This document shows positions 7,437 through 16,855 of a stretch of DNA of 64,000 bases, piece after piece. The DNA is taken from the NCBI RefSeq assembly GCF_947500795.1, contig NZ_CANMTE010000001.1, positions 992,001 through 1,056,000 on the forward strand, written 5' to 3'. Every line of letters begins with the position of its first letter. The stretch's first letter is position 1. This DNA comes from an uncultured Gelidibacter sp. (lineage in GTDB: Bacteria > Bacteroidota > Bacteroidia > Flavobacteriales > Flavobacteriaceae). The notes beneath the pieces are model-generated. The model saw only the letters and a program-made list of their open reading frames with translations, did not search any database and was not told the origin of the DNA. The translations under genes and the position numbers were made by a program.

Positions 7437-8627
7437 TTGACCACTAATGTGAAATCAAATAGAATCCGCACTATAGATATCTTGCGAGCATTGACGATGT
7501 TCCTAATGATTTTTGTAAACGACATTTGGTCTTTAACAGGAATCCCGGTGTGGTTAGGCCATACCGAAGCCACTGAAGACGGGATGGGGTTTTCCGATGT
7601 CATATTTCCATTGTTCCTATTTATTGTTGGCTTATCAATTCCTTTGGCCATCAATATCCGACTTCAAAAAGGCGATTCCAAAATTAGCATTCTAGCCCAT
7701 ATTTGCGGACGAACAGCCGCTTTACTAATCATGGGATTTTACATGGTTAATTACGGTGTGATTTATGATACCGACATGCCAATAAATAAAAATATTTGGC
7801 AGATGATGATGGCTTTAGGAATCTTTCTCATCTGGATGGATTATAAGCGACTTCCCAAATTTAAGAAAGGTCTGGTTTGGGGCTTAAAATCCATTGGCGT
7901 GCTATTACTAATGTATTTAGCGTGGATTTATCAAGGTGGTCGTCCGCCACAATTAACAGGCATGCAAGTCCGATGGTGGGGAATTTTAGGCTTGATCGGT
8001 TGGGCATATTTGCTCAACAGTGCACTCTACCTCTACCTTGGACAAAGAGTCTGGTATCTTATCGTAATATTTTTAGGCTTGCTCTTTTTAAACATCCAAG
8101 AAAACCACTATTTTGAAAGTATTCCGGCATTTAAATTAGTCATCAGCGCCTCCAATCATGTGCTTATTATGTCAGGCGTACTTTGCACTATATTTTATCT
8201 GAAGTTTAATAAACATGCATTTCCTCAATTCCAATTTCTTTCCATAATCTTTGGATTAGGACTTCTTTTTATAGGCTTTGGTTTATTTTTAAGACCTGAA
8301 TTTATTATCTCGAAAATCTTAGCGACACCTTCCTGGACATCCATTTGTATTGGCATTAGTTTAATTTCCTACGTTGCATTATATCTTCTTGTTGATGTAT
8401 TAGGAATCTACAATTGGACTCAACCTATAAAGCCAGCGGGAACAAGCACACTAACATGTTACCTAATGCCTTTTTTCATCTATCCTATTATAGCGTTGAC
8501 AGGATTTCAGTGGCCAACGCCATTAACAGATGGCCTCTTGGGCATACTAAAATCCTTATTATTTTCATTAGTCATCATTCTACTTGTAGGCGTTTTAGAA
8601 AAAAGAAACCTCCGATTAAAAATATAG
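7437..8627 (+). CDS. Heparan-alpha-glucosaminide N-acetyltransferase-like membrane protein (DUF5009/DUF1624 type)
   Basis: A 396-residue integral membrane protein with about ten helices. It opens with NRIRTIDILRALTMFLMIFV, the family signature of NagX/HGSNAT-type acyltransferases, and continues with a GMGFSDVIFPLFLFIVGLSIP loop-helix. Members move acyl groups to sugars across the membrane. The only start upstream of the conserved segment is TTG at 7437 (a GTG is at 7449): a stop at 7425-7427 closes the frame behind it. No good ribosome site is visible. The gene stands alone and its acceptor sugar is unknown. Confidence 0.8.
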   Translation: MTTNVKSNRIRTIDILRALTMFLMIFVNDIWSLTGIPVWLGHTEATEDGMGFSDVIFPLFLFIVGLSIPLAINIRLQKGDSKISILAHICGRTAALLIMGFYMVNYGVIYDTDMPINKNIWQMMMALGIFLIWMDYKRLPKFKKGLVWGLKSIGVLLLMYLAWIYQGGRPPQLTGMQVRWWGILGLIGWAYLLNSALYLYLGQRVWYLIVIFLGLLFLNIQENHYFESIPAFKLVISASNHVLIMSGVLCTIFYLKFNKHAFPQFQFLSIIFGLGLLFIGFGLFLRPEFIISKILATPSWTSICIGISLISYVALYLLVDVLGIYNWTQPIKPAGTSTLTCYLMPFFIYPIIALTGFQWPTPLTDGLLGILKSLLFSLVIILLVGVLEKRNLRLKI

Positions 8628-8904
8628 TGGCATTGTAGAATATAACCCTCAACATCATCCTTATACAATGGTTTTTTAAAGGTCTTTGCCGAGCCCTTTC
8701 TACCTATCAAATTAAGGACATCGAAAGGTCATAAATAAATCTTAAATCGGCGCAATCATTATAAAACTTACCCTAAATTCAGTATCTTGAGGGGTTGAAA
8801 TTTCAATACATTGTAAACCTATAAAAACGTAGGTATTACACTACATGTATTTTTAAAAACACTATAAGAATCATTAAACATCCAAGATTAAAACGATATA
8901 TAAA

Positions 8905-9822
8905 ATGGAAAAACAAACCAATCCGCTATTATGCGATATAGAAACCGGAATGTGTGAAACAACAGAAGGCACTACAGACACAGCACCTCAAAGCTCTGTA
9001 AAGTCTACTAAAAAATCAGTGAAAATTATTTACTATACTGATCCTATCTGTTCTTCTTGCTGGGGAATTGAGCCACAATTGCGTAAACTAAAGTTAGAAT
9101 ATGGTGATGCGGTTGAAATCGATTATAGAATGGGCGGTTTATTGCCAGATTGGAGCTACAACAGTGGCGGCATCGGAAAACCTTCAGATGTAGCACACCA
9201 TTGGGACGAAGTGAGTGTTTATTACGACATGCCTATTGATGGCGATTTATGGTTAGAAGATCCTTTGGACTCCTCTTATCCACCATCCATTGCATTTAAG
9301 GCCGCACAAATGCAGGATCAGGACAAAGCAATTCTGTTTTTAAGAGAAATTAGAAAATTGGTATTTTTAGAAAAGAAAAATATTACCAAATGGGAACATA
9401 TTGAAAATGCCGCTAAAAAAGCAGATCTTAATATAGACCAACTTAAGTCAGATTTTGAAGGTCCTGCAAAGGCATTATTTCAAGAAGATTTGACATTAGG
9501 AAGAGAATTGGGCGTGAGAGGATTTCCAACGATGTTCTTCTTGGATGAGGCCGGAAATAAAGAATTCGTTTACGGAACAAAACCGTATGTGTACTACGAA
9601 ATGGCCATTCTAAAACTTAATCCTAATGTAAAGAAAAGCGAATACAGTAAAAACTGGGAAGCACTCTTCTCCACCTACCATTCGCTTACAGCAAAAGAGT
9701 TTTCGGAACTGTCTGGAACTCCTAGAGCCGAAAGCGAACAACAACTAAACGAACTATCCAACACAGGAGCATTGGAAAAATTGACTACGAAAAATGGTTC
9801 AATTTGGAGAATTGTCAACTAA
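8905..9822 (+). CDS. DsbA family protein, SpxH/YjbH-like
   Basis: A 305-residue cytosolic protein with a thioredoxin-like DsbA/FrnE fold. The active site is CSSC in YYTDPICSSCWGIEPQL (about residues 46-62), with the cis-proline loop RGFPTMFF near 210. The DPxCxxCW-xxEP context is that of the SpxH (YjbH) group, which in Firmicutes delivers Spx to ClpXP. Here Spx is not in view, so the name describes the family only. A C-terminal extension of about 60 residues (from LTAKEFSEL) looks like a small winged-helix or tetrahelical tail. There is no signal peptide. An inverted-repeat hairpin follows the gene. Confidence 0.8.
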   Translation: MEKQTNPLLCDIETGMCETTEGTTDTAPQSSVKSTKKSVKIIYYTDPICSSCWGIEPQLRKLKLEYGDAVEIDYRMGGLLPDWSYNSGGIGKPSDVAHHWDEVSVYYDMPIDGDLWLEDPLDSSYPPSIAFKAAQMQDQDKAILFLREIRKLVFLEKKNITKWEHIENAAKKADLNIDQLKSDFEGPAKALFQEDLTLGRELGVRGFPTMFFLDEAGNKEFVYGTKPYVYYEMAILKLNPNVKKSEYSKNWEALFSTYHSLTAKEFSELSGTPRAESEQQLNELSNTGALEKLTTKNGSIWRIVN

Positions 9823-9849
9823 TCGATTCCTCAAAAGCAACTAATTTAT

Positions 9850-9914
9850 AATGTCGTTGAGAGCAGTTGAAATTTTTAGGTTATAAAGGTTTCGACTGCG
9901 CTCAACCTGACATT
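9850..9914. repeat. Imperfect inverted repeat, dispersed GCGCAGTCGA family
   Basis: The left arm (9850-9872) and right arm (9890-9914) pair with a few gaps to make a stem of about 22 bp between two convergent genes. The right arm contains TTTCGACTGCGCTCAACCTG. A related element is at 58511-58565 between two ABC genes. Such hairpins are common intergenic elements in Flavobacteriia; here it may also end transcription from both sides. Confidence 0.75.
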
Positions 9915-10006
9915 TGCATTTAGCTGAAAGTGTCGTTAATCTATCGCTATCAACCTATTGATATATTACCCATTATTGGAGTTTATGGCTCTGAATGGCT
10001 GTCCTT

Positions 10007-10456
10007 CTATTTAACTTCCACTAAAGGAATCGCTAACAAAGGAATTTGAAGTTCATCAATCAAATCTTTTTTCTTGTTTTCAGTGAACAGTTCCAAAATC
10101 AAATTTCTCTTTTTATGACCCGCCACAATGAGGTCAATATTCTGCTCCTTAACAATCTTTTTTATCGACTTAACCATTGACCCTTCAATCAGGATACCTT
10201 CTGCTTGCACATTGTATTGAGCTACAACATCTAATGCTAATTGCTTGATCAATTCAGCGGATTTCTGATTGTCTTCTGTTCGTTTATCATAGATGTATTG
10301 AGGTCCCGCTTCACGACTCAGTAAATCTGTCGGGTTGGCTGCCGAAACATGGATGATCCAAATCTTGCCCCCAGTAAGCTTGGCAAGCTGCACCGCAGGA
10401 ACGGTTAATTGATTGGCATATTTTGGACGGTCTACAGCGACAAGTATATTTTTCAT
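10007..10456 (-). CDS. Universal stress protein (UspA family), single domain
   Basis: A 149-residue Usp fold protein: MKNILVAVDRP at the start (strand 1), IWIIHVSA near residue 32, and DLIVAGHKKRN near 112. The last is a relaxed form of the ATP-binding G-x2-G-x9-G-(S/T) loop, since only the first part is kept. It therefore may not bind ATP well. The cytosolic role in stress survival is known only at family level. It converges with the DsbA gene; the hairpin at 9850-9914 lies between. Confidence 0.85.
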   Translation of the reverse strand: MKNILVAVDRPKYANQLTVPAVQLAKLTGGKIWIIHVSAANPTDLLSREAGPQYIYDKRTEDNQKSAELIKQLALDVVAQYNVQAEGILIEGSMVKSIKKIVKEQNIDLIVAGHKKRNLILELFTENKKKDLIDELQIPLLAIPLVEVK

Positions 10457-10761
10457 AAAAATCTGATTTTAGTAAATTTAATCAAAATAAAACACATCCT
10501 TTTCAATTGGGCTGTGTAATTTAAAGATTACAGCTGCATTTGTCCATAGTACTCCGTTATCACCATCTTATAGCGTCTCATGTCAACTATTAGATGATGG
10601 TTGATAATTCAAACTTCCTACACTAAAGCAAAAAGGTGTCTTTCCAAAATCCATTTTATCTCCTACAGAATTTCATGAGTAACATTTATCATATTGATTA
10701 ACAAATAGCTGAATAGAGAATCTACTCCTGATTTTATTAAGCTACTTTTAAATTAAAATAC
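10457..10761. other. Gene-free gap between divergent genes
   Basis: This 305-bp AT-rich spacer separates the Usp gene (minus) from topoisomerase IB (plus). I see no clear -33/-7 pair, no RNA and no open frame with coding character. It presumably holds both promoters. Confidence 0.5.
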
Positions 10762-11757
10762 GTGGCTATGTATTACAGAAAAAAACGTGGAAAAGGGTTC
10801 ACTTATCAAGACCAAAACGGTAAGACTATTACAGATTTGGATACCCGCAATTGGATAAAGTCGCTTGTGATCCCTCCAGCTTGGACTAAGGTTGAAATTT
10901 CAGAAAATAGAAAAGCTGATTTATTGGTTACTGGTCGCGATGATAAAGATCGAAAGCAATACATCTATCACCCCAAATACAGAGAACTGCAGAATTCCAA
11001 AAAATTCGACCGCATTATTGAATTCGCCGATCAATTAGAGCACATGCGCAGGGTTACGGGCCAACATCTTAGAAAGCGAAAACTGAACCGAGACAAAGTG
11101 ATGGCTACGATGCTTAGGTTATTAGAATCGGCGTTTTTTAGACCTGGCTCTGAAACCTATTCCAAAGAAAATGCCACCTACGGGTTAACCACATTACGGC
11201 ATAAACACCTCACTATAGATGGGGATGAAATTATATTCAAATACAGAGGAAAATCTGGCCAAGAACAAGAAAAACACATTATTGATAAAAAGTTAGCGGC
11301 CATCGTACAACAAATTGATGACATGCAGGGCTATGAGGTGTTCAAATACCTTGATGATGATGACAACATTATAGATGTAAAAAGTGATGACTTAAATGCC
11401 TATATACGCGAGGTCATGGGCGAGGATTTTTCCGCAAAGGATTTTAGAACGTGGGCCGGGACTATGATTGCCGCCATTGCTTTGGACGAATTGGGTGTTG
11501 TGGACAAGAAAGATCAGAAAGCATTAGATAAAAATATAAAAGAGGCCGTCAACCGTGTATCAGAACGCCTTGGTAATACGCCTTCCGTAGCCCGAAGTTC
11601 TTATATCGATCCAAGAATAATTGAAGATTATACGCAAGGCCGAACCTTGCAATATTTCGAAACAGAAATCACTCGATTGCTTAAGAAAGCCGAAAACCTA
11701 TCCAAAGAAGAAATTGGTGTGTTATGTATGCTACGGAATCGCCTAAAAAAGAAGTGA
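10762..11757 (+). CDS. DNA topoisomerase IB (poxvirus/bacterial type)
   Basis: A 331-residue type IB topoisomerase, which relaxes supercoils by nicking one strand through a 3'-phosphotyrosine. The N-terminal DNA-binding domain (about residues 20-90) includes GRDDKDRKQYIYHPKY. The catalytic domain has the arginine in ATYGLTTLRHKH near 150, a conserved lysine near KYRGKSGQ, KDFRTWAGT near 227 with the second arginine, and the nucleophilic tyrosine in SSYIDPRI near 282. The start is GTG at 10762 or ATG at 10768, and both give the same fold. It is usually an accessory enzyme in bacteria. Confidence 0.9.
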   Translation: MAMYYRKKRGKGFTYQDQNGKTITDLDTRNWIKSLVIPPAWTKVEISENRKADLLVTGRDDKDRKQYIYHPKYRELQNSKKFDRIIEFADQLEHMRRVTGQHLRKRKLNRDKVMATMLRLLESAFFRPGSETYSKENATYGLTTLRHKHLTIDGDEIIFKYRGKSGQEQEKHIIDKKLAAIVQQIDDMQGYEVFKYLDDDDNIIDVKSDDLNAYIREVMGEDFSAKDFRTWAGTMIAAIALDELGVVDKKDQKALDKNIKEAVNRVSERLGNTPSVARSSYIDPRIIEDYTQGRTLQYFETEITRLLKKAENLSKEEIGVLCMLRNRLKKK

Positions 11758-12018
11758 TTGCTTACTATTCCTCGCTCCTTCTTTCATCTCCAGAAAAACA
11801 ATAGCCACAAACTTCTGGTGCATGATTCTGATTCAATCATCCAAAATAACATTCCCGAACCTCTACATTTCCATCAATACGCCTCCATCGCTATGAGGCC
11901 TATTAATTGTTTTTATTATCTAAACCTCTAAAATACAATTCAATTACGGTTAAATTCTTTCAACATAACATTCGTAAACTTAACATTATCATTAAATTTT
12001 AAATAAATAAGAACACAT

Positions 12019-12043
12019 AACACTCATAAATGTGTTAAATTTG
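12019..12043 (+). promoter_or_regulatory. Candidate promoter and operator upstream of the urease leader
   Basis: TAAATTTG at 12036-12043 fits the -7 consensus. Just upstream, AACAC (12019-12023) and GTGTT (12032-12036) form an inverted repeat that overlaps the promoter spacer, a plausible operator. No TTG is found at the -33 position, which suggests an activator or a different upstream element. A start near 12050 would give a leader of about 340 nt before ureA. Confidence 0.45.
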
Positions 12044-12074
12044 TTTCAATACAGCATTCAAAATATAATAGTTT

Positions 12075-12204
12075 ATTGACAGGTTTGTGATTTCATACTT
12101 TCAAATCATATCACTAGTGCTATTTATTGGGTTGCTAACGCGAACCCATACACTACTGTCAATTCTACCTAAGAAACAGCTTTGCGATTTCGCACATTAG
12201 CTGT
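12075..12204 (+). ncRNA. Candidate structured leader RNA of the urease operon
   Basis: Four nested or adjacent stems can be drawn. P1 is ATTGACAG (12075-12082) with CTGTCAAT (12156-12163). Inside it are P2, GTGATTT (12087-12093) with AAATCAT (12103-12109), and P3, TGGGTT (12128-12133) with AACCCA (12143-12148), which together make a three-way junction. Next comes P4, ACAGCT (12176-12181) with AGCTGT (12199-12204), capped by TGCG/CGCA (12183-12194). No U-rich terminator or sequestered start directly follows, so a switch mechanism is not shown. I know no riboswitch class that matches. Confidence 0.4.
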
Positions 12205-12389
12205 AGTCTGTATCGATATTTAGATATGGTTAATTTTTACTTGATCCAGTATGACACCTTAAACAACTAATAAACACTTAAGTCATTTTATCGATGACCT
12301 CACTAAGAGTAAAAGCTTAATTCAGATTCTAATACGATTAAAAGGATTCATTTAGCACCAATACACATTAACCCTTAAATATAGCACCT

Positions 12390-12692
12390 ATGCATTTAAC
12401 AGCTAGAGAAACAGAGAAACTTCTCATCTTCATGGCGGGTGAACTCGCCGAAAAACGCAAAGCTCGAGGCCTGAAATTAAACTACCCAGAATCTATAGCA
12501 TTAATCAGCAACAGACTACAGGAAGCTGCACGAGATGGCAAATCCGTTGCCTCTTTAATGCAAGAAGGCGCCACCTATTTAACGCGAGATGATGTTATGG
12601 AAGGCGTTCCCGAAATGATTCACGATGTACAAATTGAAGCAACATTTCCCGACGGTACCAAGCTGGTAACCGTCCATAATCCTATTCGTTAA
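12390..12692 (+). CDS. ureA: Urease subunit gamma
   Basis: A 100-residue gamma subunit of urease, the nickel enzyme that splits urea to ammonia and carbamate. It begins [20 protein letters not shown] and has [10 protein letters not shown] near residue 35, as is standard, and the usual length. It is the first gene of ureABC-EFGD and lies 16 bp before ureB. The leader upstream is long and structured. Confidence 0.97.
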   Translation: MHLTARETEKLLIFMAGELAEKRKARGLKLNYPESIALISNRLQEAARDGKSVASLMQEGATYLTRDDVMEGVPEMIHDVQIEATFPDGTKLVTVHNPIR

Positions 12693-12708
12693 CCTTAATT
12701 TATAAACT

Positions 12709-13083
12709 ATGATACCAGGTGAATATATATTGAAGAAAGAAGATATTGTATGCAATCCCTTCCGAAAAGCTATCAAATTAAAGGTTATCAATAAGGGCGA
12801 TAGACCGATTCAGGTTGGGTCCCACTATCACTTTTTTGAAGTGAATAGAGAGATGGAATTCGACCGTGAAAAGACGTTTGGCTACCGATTAAATATTCCA
12901 TCAGGAACAGCCGTTCGTTTTGAACCGGGAGAAGCAACCAAAATAGAACTTATCAGTTTAGGCGGAAAACGCAACTCCTTCGGACTGAACAATCTTGCTA
13001 TTGGAGACACCATGAATCCTCAAAACTTAAAGAGAGCAATGCTAAATGTAGAACGCGAATCCTTCAAAAACAAAAAGTCATGA
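12709..13083 (+). CDS. ureB: Urease subunit beta
   Basis: A 124-residue beta subunit. It has the family start [13 protein letters not shown], the central [17 protein letters not shown] and the arginine-rich [17 protein letters not shown]. The C-terminal 20 residues are slightly longer than in many beta subunits. The stop overlaps the ureC start by four bases (ATGA at 13080-13083), so the two are probably translationally coupled. It packs with gamma and alpha in the (abc)3 enzyme. Confidence 0.97.
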   Translation: MIPGEYILKKEDIVCNPFRKAIKLKVINKGDRPIQVGSHYHFFEVNREMEFDREKTFGYRLNIPSGTAVRFEPGEATKIELISLGGKRNSFGLNNLAIGDTMNPQNLKRAMLNVERESFKNKKS

Positions 13084-14801
13084 GTTTTAAAATCGACAGA
13101 ATTAAGTATGCCAATATGTACGGACCAACCGTTGGCGATAAAATAAGATTGGGAGACACCGAACTTTTTATTGAAATAGAAAAGGACTATACTTTCTATG
13201 GTGAGGAAAATAAATTTGGTGGCGGAAAAACGGTTCGTGATGGCATGGCGCAATCCAGTACAGCAACTCGTGATAGTGGCGTTTTGGATTTAGTGATTTT
13301 AAACTGCATTGTTTTAGACCACTGGGGAATTGTTAAAGGAGATATTGGTATTAAGGATGGTAAAATAGTGGGTGTCGGTAAAGCTGGAAACCCAGATACC
13401 ATGGAAAATGTAGATCCAAACATGATTATTGGCGCCTCGACTGAAGTGCATGCTGGTGAAAATCTTATTGCGACTCCTGGAGGCATAGATACACACATCC
13501 ATTTTCTTTCTCCACAACAAATTGAACACGCGCTTTTTAGCGGAATTACTACCATGATTGGTGGCGGAACAGGGCCCTTTGATGGCACCAACGCTACCAC
13601 AGTAACACCTGGCGCTTGGAATATAGAACGAATGCTACAAGCTACAGATGATTTACCAATGAATTTAGGCTTCTTCGGAAAAGGAAACTGTTCATTTTTA
13701 GCACCTTTAAAAGAACAGGTGGAAGCAGGTGTTTTAGGGTTGAAGGTGCATGAAGACTGGGGAGCAACACCATCGGTAATTCACGCATCGTTACAAGTAG
13801 CAGATGAATATGATATTCAAATTGCTTTGCATTCTGACACTTTAAATGAAGCAGGATTTTTAGAAGATACTATGGACGCCATAAACGGTAGAACCATCCA
13901 CACCTTCCATACCGAGGGCGCAGGCGGTGGCCACGCTCCAGACATTATTAAAGCAGCAATGTATCCGAATGTGTTGCCAGCATCAACAAATCCGACGCGA
14001 CCTTTCACCAAAAACACGATTGATGAGCATTTAGATATGCTGATGGTGTGTCACCATTTAAGTAAAAACATTCCTGAGGATGTCGCTTTTGCTGATTCTA
14101 GAATTAGACCAGAAACTATTGCTGCTGAAGACCGACTTCACGATATGGGCGTTTTCAGTATTATGAGTTCCGACTCCCAAGCCATGGGACGTGTGGGTGA
14201 AACCATTTCAAGAACCTGGCAAACAGCTCATAAAAACAAGATTCAACAAGGTTTTTTGGAAGAGGACAAAAAAATGAAGGCAGATAATTTCCGTGCGAAA
14301 CGTTATGTAGCGAAATACACCATCAACCCAGCAATTGCTCACGGTATTTCGCAACACGTTGGGTCTATTGAACCAGGTAAAATGGCCGATTTTGTATTAT
14401 GGAAACCTGCCTTGTTTGGAGCCAAACCAGAAATGATTGTTAAAGGAGGTATGGCAATTGCCAGTAAAATGGGAGACCCAAACGGATCAATCCCTACACC
14501 ACAACCTATTATGATGCGCCCAATGTTTGGCGCTCTAGGAGCTGCCGTACATAAAACCTGCGCCACTTTCGTATCTAAAGCCGCAATGAACAATAATATT
14601 AAAGAAAAATACGGACTCAAAAAACAATTATTCGCCGTTACCAATTGCAGAAGTATTTCTAAAAAGGATTTAATCCATAACGATAAAACACCTTTAATTG
14701 AAGTCAATCCAGAAACCTACGAAGTAAAAGTAGATGGCGTAAAAGTAACCTGCGACCCAATTGATGTGGTGCCTTTAGCACAACGTTATTTTTTATTTTA
14801 A
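13080..14801 (+). CDS. ureC: Urease subunit alpha (catalytic)
   Basis: A 573-residue catalytic subunit with every active-site element in place: the metal histidines of DTHIHF (about residue 138), the lysine carbamylated to bridge the two nickel ions in [10 protein letters not shown] (about 221), HSDTLNE (about 250), [12 protein letters not shown] (about 276), the mobile flap with catalytic Cys and His in MVCHHL (about 323), and the aspartate ligand in SSDSQAMGR (about 364). Its length is normal. The terminator-like hairpin 15 bp after its stop could lower expression of the accessory genes relative to the structural ones. Confidence 0.98.
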   Translation: MSFKIDRIKYANMYGPTVGDKIRLGDTELFIEIEKDYTFYGEENKFGGGKTVRDGMAQSSTATRDSGVLDLVILNCIVLDHWGIVKGDIGIKDGKIVGVGKAGNPDTMENVDPNMIIGASTEVHAGENLIATPGGIDTHIHFLSPQQIEHALFSGITTMIGGGTGPFDGTNATTVTPGAWNIERMLQATDDLPMNLGFFGKGNCSFLAPLKEQVEAGVLGLKVHEDWGATPSVIHASLQVADEYDIQIALHSDTLNEAGFLEDTMDAINGRTIHTFHTEGAGGGHAPDIIKAAMYPNVLPASTNPTRPFTKNTIDEHLDMLMVCHHLSKNIPEDVAFADSRIRPETIAAEDRLHDMGVFSIMSSDSQAMGRVGETISRTWQTAHKNKIQQGFLEEDKKMKADNFRAKRYVAKYTINPAIAHGISQHVGSIEPGKMADFVLWKPALFGAKPEMIVKGGMAIASKMGDPNGSIPTPQPIMMRPMFGALGAAVHKTCATFVSKAAMNNNIKEKYGLKKQLFAVTNCRSISKKDLIHNDKTPLIEVNPETYEVKVDGVKVTCDPIDVVPLAQRYFLF

Positions 14802-14815
14802 TAGGAATTTAAAGC

Positions 14816-14853
14816 TACGCAACGTCGCATAATCGTTGCGTATTTTTATTTTA
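14816..14853 (+). terminator. Terminator-like hairpin between ureC and ureE (attenuator candidate)
   Basis: ACGCAACG (14817-14824) pairs with CGTTGCGT (14834-14841) around a 9-nt loop and is followed by ATTTTTATTTT. This has the form of an intrinsic terminator, placed inside the urease operon right after the structural genes. Partial readthrough would give fewer accessory than structural transcripts. Confidence 0.75.
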
Positions 14854-14868
14854 AAACGAAATGCTCAT

Positions 14869-15372
14869 ATGCTTTGTAAAGAAGTTATTGGAAACATAGA
14901 ATCTTACCCCATAGGAAACAAAACGGTAGACACACTACATCTGGAATGGTTTGAAATGACCAAACGCATCATGCGGAAAAGAACAGAACATGGTCGCGAG
15001 GTGGCGATCAAATTCCTAAAGGAAGGACAGCGGCTTCACCAAGGGGATATTCTTTTGGAGGATGATACAAGTGTGGTGGTTGTAGATGTGTTGCCTTGCG
15101 ATAGCATTCAGGTAACACCAAGAAATATTGTGGAAATGGGTACGGTTTGTTATGAAATAGGAAACAAGCACTTGCCTATTTTTATTCAAGAGGAGAAAGT
15201 TTTGGTTCCTTATGAAAAACCTTTGGAACGTCTGCTGGAAGCGACAGGTTATATCGTAGAGAAGAGACATTGCAAACTGTTGAACATGTTAAAAGCCAAC
15301 GTTGGCCATTCGCATGCAAGTGATACACCTTCCCTATTTTCAAGAATTTTAGACCTCACCACAAAACAATAA
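14869..15372 (+). CDS. ureE: Urease accessory protein UreE (nickel chaperone)
   Basis: A protein of 167 residues from ATG at 14869. An upstream TTG at 14836 is in frame but lies inside the hairpin, so it is unlikely. The N-terminal peptide-binding domain includes WFEMTKRIMRKRTEHGREVA. The C-terminal metal-binding domain has GNKHLPIF and KANVGHSHA. It lacks the long His-rich tail of Klebsiella UreE, having only a short HSH. UreE carries nickel to the UreG complex. Its stop shares a base with the ureF start (TAATG at 15370-15374). Confidence 0.93.
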   Translation: MLCKEVIGNIESYPIGNKTVDTLHLEWFEMTKRIMRKRTEHGREVAIKFLKEGQRLHQGDILLEDDTSVVVVDVLPCDSIQVTPRNIVEMGTVCYEIGNKHLPIFIQEEKVLVPYEKPLERLLEATGYIVEKRHCKLLNMLKANVGHSHASDTPSLFSRILDLTTKQ

Positions 15373-16076
15373 TGAATATGACACACAACAAACAAAGGGT
15401 TCTATTGGAGTTGCTGCATATTTCAGATCCGACGTTGCCAATTGGTGGGTATTCGCATTCCAACGGATTGGAAACCTATATTCAGCAAAAAGTGGTGAAG
15501 GATGTGGACACAACGCGTGAATTTGTAGAAAATATGCTCATTTATAATTACAAATACAATGATGGGCTTTTTGTCCGTGATGCATTTAAATACGGAACAG
15601 AACAAAATCTAGAAGCACTTTTAGAGTTGGACAACGAGTCGCACGCCTTAAAAACACCTATGGAAGTCCGTGATGGCAGTTCAAAATTAGGCATGCGATT
15701 GCTTAAAATTTACGTGCGGCTACACGATTATGAATTGATGCATTCCTTTTTCGAAAAAGTGAAAAACAAAGAAACTCCTGGCCACTATGCAATAGTTTTC
15801 GGAATGATTACCGCTCTTTTAGGTGCTGAAATCAAATCGGTACTCAGTGCATTTTATTACAACGCCGCGGTTAATATGGTGACGAATAGTGTAAAAATGG
15901 TCCCCTTGGGGCAAATGGATGGACAGGAAATCTTGTACAACATGCACGATTTAATTGCCACCCTTGTGGACGACACCTTAACCTTAGACGAAGAGATGCG
16001 CGGCTTATGCAACCCAGCATTTGACATCAGATGCATGCAACACGAAACCTTGTATTCACGACTCTATATGTCTTAA
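15372..16076 (+). CDS. ureF: Urease accessory protein UreF
   Basis: A 234-residue all-helical accessory factor that links UreD-bound apo-urease to the GTPase UreG. It shows the family pattern DPTLPIGGYSHSNGLETYIQ near residue 19 and SVKMVPLGQMDGQ near 175. The short HETLYSRLY end is typical, with the conserved C-terminal tail. ATG at 15372 overlaps the ureE stop. A 134-bp gap with a heptamer repeat separates it from ureG. Confidence 0.95.
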   Translation: MNMTHNKQRVLLELLHISDPTLPIGGYSHSNGLETYIQQKVVKDVDTTREFVENMLIYNYKYNDGLFVRDAFKYGTEQNLEALLELDNESHALKTPMEVRDGSSKLGMRLLKIYVRLHDYELMHSFFEKVKNKETPGHYAIVFGMITALLGAEIKSVLSAFYYNAAVNMVTNSVKMVPLGQMDGQEILYNMHDLIATLVDDTLTLDEEMRGLCNPAFDIRCMQHETLYSRLYMS

Positions 16077-16113
16077 AAAAGGGATTAGGTATGAGGTGCT
16101 AGGTGTTAGGTAT

Positions 16114-16145
16114 GAGGAATGAGGAATGAGGAATGAGGAATGAGG
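16114..16145 (+). repeat. Heptanucleotide microsatellite, GAGGAAT x4
   Basis: Four perfect GAGGAAT units (16114-16141) plus a partial fifth. They are preceded by looser versions of the same theme (TAGGTATGAGG, TAGGTGTTAGG) from 16086. It lies in the ureF-ureG gap, 66 bp before the ureG start. Slippage would change this spacing by 7 bp at a time. Confidence 0.9.
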
Positions 16146-16210
16146 TCAAGATTTAAGAAGTACAACTATTTACAAAATGGATTTTAAAGTAAATAAAAAC
16201 AAAATATAAA

Positions 16211-16852
16211 ATGTCAGAGAGAACATATATAAAAATAGGAGTAGCCGGACCTGTAGGCTCAGGGAAAACCGCTTTAATTGAAAAATTATCCCATAAAATA
16301 GCTAAAGACTATAGTATCGGTGTCATCACCAATGATATTTACACAAAGGAAGATGCGGAATACTTAACAAAAAACTCCTTATTACCAGCCGATCGTATTA
16401 TTGGTGTCGAAACGGGTGGCTGTCCGCATACAGCCATTCGGGAAGATGCAAGTATGAATTTAGAGGCTGTAGATGAGATGGTCAACCGTCACCCAGAAAT
16501 AGAAATTGTTTTTATCGAAAGCGGCGGAGATAACCTATCGGCAACCTTCAGTCCAAATTTAGCAGATGTCACCATTTTTGTGATTTCAGTGGCTGAAGGC
16601 GAGAAAATTCCACGAAAAGGAGGCCCCGGAATTACACGCTCCGATTTATTGGTTATTAACAAAACAGATTTAGCACCATATGTCAATGCGGATCTTGAAG
16701 TAATGCGTGCCGATTCCAGCAGAATGCGCCAAGGGGCACCTTTCGTCTTTACCGATTTGATGAGAGGCGACGGATTAGAAGATGTCATCAATTGGATTAA
16801 AAAATACGCCTTAATTGAAGAAGAAGCTCCAGAACCAGCATTACAATATTAA
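16211..16852 (+). CDS. ureG: Urease accessory GTPase UreG
   Basis: A 213-residue SIMIBI-class GTPase that powers nickel insertion into urease. Visible motifs are the P-loop GPVGSGKT (about residues 12-19), [12 protein letters not shown] (about 40), the CPH nickel site in [17 protein letters not shown] (about 68-84), [17 protein letters not shown] (about 102) and the base-specificity NKTD (about 155). Its length is standard. It is followed by ureD after 3 bp. Confidence 0.97.
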   Translation: MSERTYIKIGVAGPVGSGKTALIEKLSHKIAKDYSIGVITNDIYTKEDAEYLTKNSLLPADRIIGVETGGCPHTAIREDASMNLEAVDEMVNRHPEIEIVFIESGGDNLSATFSPNLADVTIFVISVAEGEKIPRKGGPGITRSDLLVINKTDLAPYVNADLEVMRADSSRMRQGAPFVFTDLMRGDGLEDVINWIKKYALIEEEAPEPALQY

Positions 16853-16855
16853 GGT

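Noticed and set aside
12075-12204. Known NiCo, guanidine (ykkC) or T-box RNA in the urease leader
   Set aside because: The junction shape and loops do not show the conserved bases I know for these classes.
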